Assembly: GCF_001659605.2 (NCBI RefSeq)
Contig: NC_035161.2
Span: 5,722,662 to 5,786,661, forward strand
Reading direction: 5' to 3'
Origin: Manihot esculenta
Taxonomy: Eukaryota; Streptophyta; Magnoliopsida; Malpighiales; Euphorbiaceae
DNA length: 64,000 nt
The translations under genes and the position numbers were made by a program. Under the pieces are notes generated by a model, which saw nothing but the letters and a program-made list of their open reading frames with translations, searched no databases and was not told the origin of the DNA. Position 1 is the stretch's first letter; every line of letters starts with the position of its first letter. Below, piece after piece: positions 59,851 to 64,000 of the stretch.

Positions 59851-60856
59851 TTAATAGAACATTATTATATTGATAAGAAACATTGTTTAAATATAACCTC
59901 ATTTGCAATAAAATAATTTAAATAATGCTCATATAATTATTATAGTAATTTCGATATAATTTTTATTTTTTAAATAAATTATTTTTTAATTTTAAAATTA
60001 TTGAAATTTTCACTTACCTATTTGGTATAAACCATTTACAATAAAAAAAATCAATTAAAATTCTAAATAACTATGTATAATTTCTACATCTTTAAAATTA
60101 AATCTTTATATCAAAACAATTAAATCATTTCACTACAAATATATATTTAAAATAAAATTTTCTAAATAAAAAATTAAATTCTTTCATTATAAATATAAAA
60201 ATTAAAAAATAATTAAATCGAATTTTTATAAATTTTTTTATTATAATAAAAATTTAAGTTTTTAAATATGAAAATTGAGAAATTAAAAATTAATTAAATT
60301 AAATTTGTAGCATTGTCTGAATCCACCCCAATGAATATTATTCACTTTGGGTCAAGAAATTATTACCTTTTTCGCCACAGATTTTATTTCCAGGTCAAGG
60401 GATTGATTACTTTTTCTTTTCAAAACGAACATGCCTTATAACCAAATTTATTAGTAATAATAATATATTATTTTTGATAATTTAAATTATATTATTTAAT
60501 TTTTTTATTATTTAATTTTTTGAAAAAAAAATTAAATAATATAATTTAAATTGAATTATATATGCAACAGTTATTTGGGCTTTTTGTTTAATCCTGCATA
60601 AGATAACAAGAAATTACAACGAAGTCAATGGGCCGAAATAGTAAATGCCCATAGGCCTATGAATTTACAAGGCTTAGCCTAACCCATTAGTTTTATTTAA
60701 TTATACTAATGCCCACGTATTTTCAGATAATATCCAGAATGCCCTCCTTGCTAAAATGACCGCTTTCCCCAGCGGATCCGATTACGAAGTCAGGGTCATA
60801 AACCCTAAATCAGAACTCAACACTCTCAGTCACTAGCAACCTCACGCAAATCATCA
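59851..60856. promoter_or_regulatory. A/T-rich spacer and promoter of the PPR gene
   Basis: It is A/T-rich up to about 60560. The gene-proximal part has a site II-like TGGGCC at 60629-60634, GCCCATAGGCC near 60647, and a telo-box-like AAACCCTAAA at 60800-60809. This combination is common upstream of plant genes for organelle and translation proteins. Confidence 0.55.
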
Positions 60857-63800
60857 ATGGCGTCTCAAGTTGCCATTTTTGCTCGAAGGAAATCCCTAAT
60901 CAAAACCTTTAGCTCCATCAAATCCATTTCCACCTTCACTTTCCTTTCTCAGGAACCCCAACTCGCCACTGAACCAACAGACTCCGATCCCACCACCACC
61001 GCTGCCCCTACTCCTCTACCTCCAAACCCAGCCACTGGTAGCCCTCTCTACCATGAGAACTGGCGCAGCCCAATCCCAAACTCACCACTTGGTCAGTCTC
61101 TAATCCCTCTCGGCTTCACCCAACAACACCTAGCCTCTCGCCTCCATTCCACATATGAACATCTCGACGTCAATGCTCTGTTGAATGTGTTCGCCGACTG
61201 GATGACCTCGCAGCGATGGTCAGATATAAAACAACTTTTTGAATTTTGGATACGGTCGCTGGACACAAATGGCAAGCCTAATAAGCCGGATGTCAATTTG
61301 TATAATCATTACCTGAGAGCGAATTTGATGATAGGAGCTACTGCTGGGGATTTGCTGGACTTGGTTGCTCGGATGGAGGAGTATGCCTTGATGCCTAACA
61401 CAGCTTCCTTCAATTTGGTGCTCAAAGCTATGCATCAGGCCAGAGAGACTGAGGCTGCCGAGAAGTTGCTCCAAAGGTTAGCAATTTGAGCTTTTAGGTA
61501 TCGCTTTATGTGCAATGGGTCTGATTCTGTTGATTTTAGAATTAGAATTGATAATTCTCACATGCGTCTCTTCAAAGTTGGTGTTTGTTGGCTTTGTGAT
61601 CAGATATTGTTTATTATTTCAGGATGGAGCTTACAGGGAATGAATCTCGGCCTGATGACGAGTCTTACAGTTTGGTCATTGGCATGATGTTCTCGACATA
61701 CAGAATTGATGCTGCCTTGAAATATGTAGATAAGAGTTTGAAATCTGGTTATATGTTATCAATGAGAGTGTTTAATGATTGTGTAACTAGCTGTGTAAAC
61801 AAAGGCCGACTGGATACTTTGGTGTCAATTATTGAGAAGTGCAAGGTAACTGAGACTGCTAACTAATAGTTAACTCATTCTGGGTAGGGTGTATACACGA
61901 ATGTTTTACATGAATTCTTTTTATGTGACTTTATACATTTGTGCTGCTCTTAGACAATGGATCAGAACAAAGCTCTCTGTCCACCTTGGAACATGTGCAA
62001 CGTTATTGCAGAAGCTGCTGTACAAGCAGATAACAATAAGTTAGCATATTATGCCTTAGAATTTATGGCCAAATGGATTGTTAGAGGTGAGAATGCAAGG
62101 CCGCCTGTTATACTTTCTGTGGATGAAGGGCTGATCATATCCACACTTGGAACTGCTGGCAAGACCTATAGCTCCACTCTTTTGGATGCATCATGGGAAA
62201 TTCTCCGCCGCTCATTGCGCGAAAAGAAGGCCCCGCAACCAGAATCTTATATTGCCAAAATATATACCTATGCATCTCTGGGGAATCTGCAGAAGGCTTT
62301 TAGTACTCTTCGTGAATTTGAGATTTCCCATGGGAGTTCTGACAAAGCAGCAGAAGAAGAATGGTTCTCACCATTTACTTCTTTATATCCATTGGTTATG
62401 GCATGCTCAAAGAAGGGTTTTGAGACTCTGGACTTGGTATTTCTTTATATTTGGAAGTAATAAACATTTATATTATTTTGAAATTGTTCCATTTATCTTT
62501 AGTTTTTCAAATTCTGTATATTGTCTTGAATATCTGCAAATTGATGTCATACGTGAATTTATAGGTTGGTTATTCCAATTAATAACAAGTTGAGATTTGA
62601 TGATTGTAAAAGGAGAGGACAGAATCACTACTCTGCTACATCTTTCATTATGATAACCAGTGTATTCAAATTGTAACGCACCCTTACCAGGATTTTATCA
62701 AATTATTAGGCTGTTGCACTGATGTGTGTTGGGCTCTTTTATCCGAAATATTATGAAGTCAATTATTGTTGTTATTATTATTATTATTTTCACTGTGGGC
62801 CATTAAAAGAAATGTCGGTGTTGCCTGTTATTGCACTGATTTCCACTGTTCTGTACGTTAAAGATCTTGCATGGTCACATCATACTTGTATTATACTTAT
62901 GCCTCTCTGTGGCTGCTGTATCTAATATAAGCAGTTTAGTTTGTCTTTAACTTTCTATATATTTTGTAGAGAAATAGAATTTTTGGTTGTGCCTTGGATT
63001 GCATGCTTTGTCATCGGAATATCTTAATATTGAACTCAAGTTTTTTACTAGCATTCTGGCAAAAGCATTATACAATTACCTCGATCCTGTTGCCATATTT
63101 TTCTTGAGACCAGTTTGGGAATTCTCATGGCCTTTGCATTCTGAAGCACCTGTAAAGCAATTTTTTTGTTGCTTTAAGGTAAAACATCCAAAGATTCCAC
63201 TTGAAGAGATATTATTTCTATTGAATTGGTTGTAGGACTTGTTTTCCCGTTATTTTTGTTCGCCTATGCAAACTCTGTTGCTAATATTCATTGTGAAAAT
63301 GTATCAGGTATATTTTCAGCTGGAGAATTTGAGCCGTGCAGAAAGTCCATACAAGTCTGTTGCTGCTCTTAATTGTATAGTTTTAGGCTGTGCAAGTATA
63401 TGGGACCTTGACCGTGCTTATCAAACTTTTGAGGCAATTGGCTCATCTTTTGGATTGACTCCTGATGTTCATTCATACAATGCTCTGATGTATGCCTTTG
63501 GAAGGCTCAAGAAGGTGGGTATCTTTTTGTCACTCATCTCTTTCCCCCCCTCCACAGAAAATAAAATAAGATAAAATAAAGTATGCTGCCATGCTGGACA
63601 TTGCAACCATCTATCTCTGACTGCATTGAGCAATTTGCTGAATGGCTGGGGGATTGTCAATGTGCTTGTCTTGGAAAAATAGGGAAAGCTAAAACATTAT
63701 CAGTAATCATAATTAACAGAAGGTGCTGAGAAGTAGTTGTGAACTACTTGTTTGACATGCTCAGATTGTTTTATGGTTAAAGTTCTTTTGCTTTCTCATA

Positions 63801-63942
63801 ACAGACATTTGAGGCTGCAAGGGTATTTGAGCACATGGTAAGCTTAGGAATCAAACCCAACTCAACATCATATGCATTGCTTGTTGATGCTCATATCATC
63901 AATCGTGATGTAAAAACTGCTCTCTCTGTAATTGATGAGATG
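60857..63942 (+). CDS. Mitochondrial-type PPR protein (At1g26460-like), partial at window end
   Basis: Five exons inside the window: 60857-61476, 61623-61845, 61954-62436, 63308-63514 and 63805-63942, all phase-consistent, encoding the first 557 residues. A good donor (ATG|GTAAGT) follows 63942, so the gene continues beyond 64000. The N-terminus (MASQVAIFARRKSLIKTFSS) is basic and Ser-rich, a mitochondrial presequence, followed by a Pro/Thr-rich linker. PPR motifs follow, for example PDVNLYNHYLRANL, PNTASFNLVLKAMHQARE, PDVHSYNALMYAFGRLKK and KPNSTSYALLVDAHI. The sequence resembles Arabidopsis At1g26460 as I remember it. Unlike the PPR gene at 7296-9278 it has introns, one of 871 bp (62437-63307). 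It probably binds mitochondrial RNA or ribosomal components. Confidence 0.9.
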
Positions 63943-64000
63943 GTAAGTTCAACCTTTCTTCTCTTTCAGTGCTAATTGAGCAATTCTGCGATTCTATTCT

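Overview
This is plant nuclear DNA. The genes carry many short phase-compatible introns, the intergenic DNA is very AT-rich, and plant-only families are present (RUS/DUF647, ureide permease, PDCB/X8, POLAR-like, organellar PPR proteins). I read it as a woody dicot. Protein similarity as I remember it fits Malpighiales/Euphorbiaceae (cassava or rubber-tree relatives), but I cannot fix the species. All splice sites were placed by eye from GT/GC-AG signals, reading-frame phase and recalled family sequence; no search was run.

Layout. 0-9.3 kb: an MRS2-5-type magnesium transporter (+), a secreted GUB_WAK-domain protein (-) and an intronless PPR protein (-). 9.4-11 kb: an AT-rich repeat field. 11.5-15.6 kb: RUS3 (+, 15 coding exons, one with a GC donor). 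18.8-35.4 kb: two head-to-tail ureide permease paralogues (-), split by a decayed 6.2-kb Ty1/copia element and several MITEs. 36.5-38.6 kb: a POLAR-like coiled-coil protein (+). 39.2-42.4 kb: an erlin-type SPFH protein (-), followed across about 0.9 kb by a divergent alpha/beta-hydrolase (+, 43.3-47.5 kb). 48.9-50.5 kb: a PDCB-like X8 protein (-). 51.5-60 kb: transposon-rich DNA with an 845-bp long-TIR element, a 2.3-kb solo LTR with a perfect 5-bp target duplication and nested MITEs. 60.9 kb to the end: the 5' part of a mitochondrial-type PPR gene (+), cut by the window edge.

The genes do not form a pathway; this is an ordinary gene-bearing plant segment. The observations most worth following are the altered second ureide permease (lost ATG, in-frame TGA, degenerate exon 4, yet an open frame if exon 4 is skipped), the palindrome-dense solo LTR, the MITE families with readable target duplications, the GC-AG intron in RUS3, and the transition-type stop codons of the copia element. 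I found no rRNA, tRNA or CRISPR array, and nothing I would call a new molecular system.
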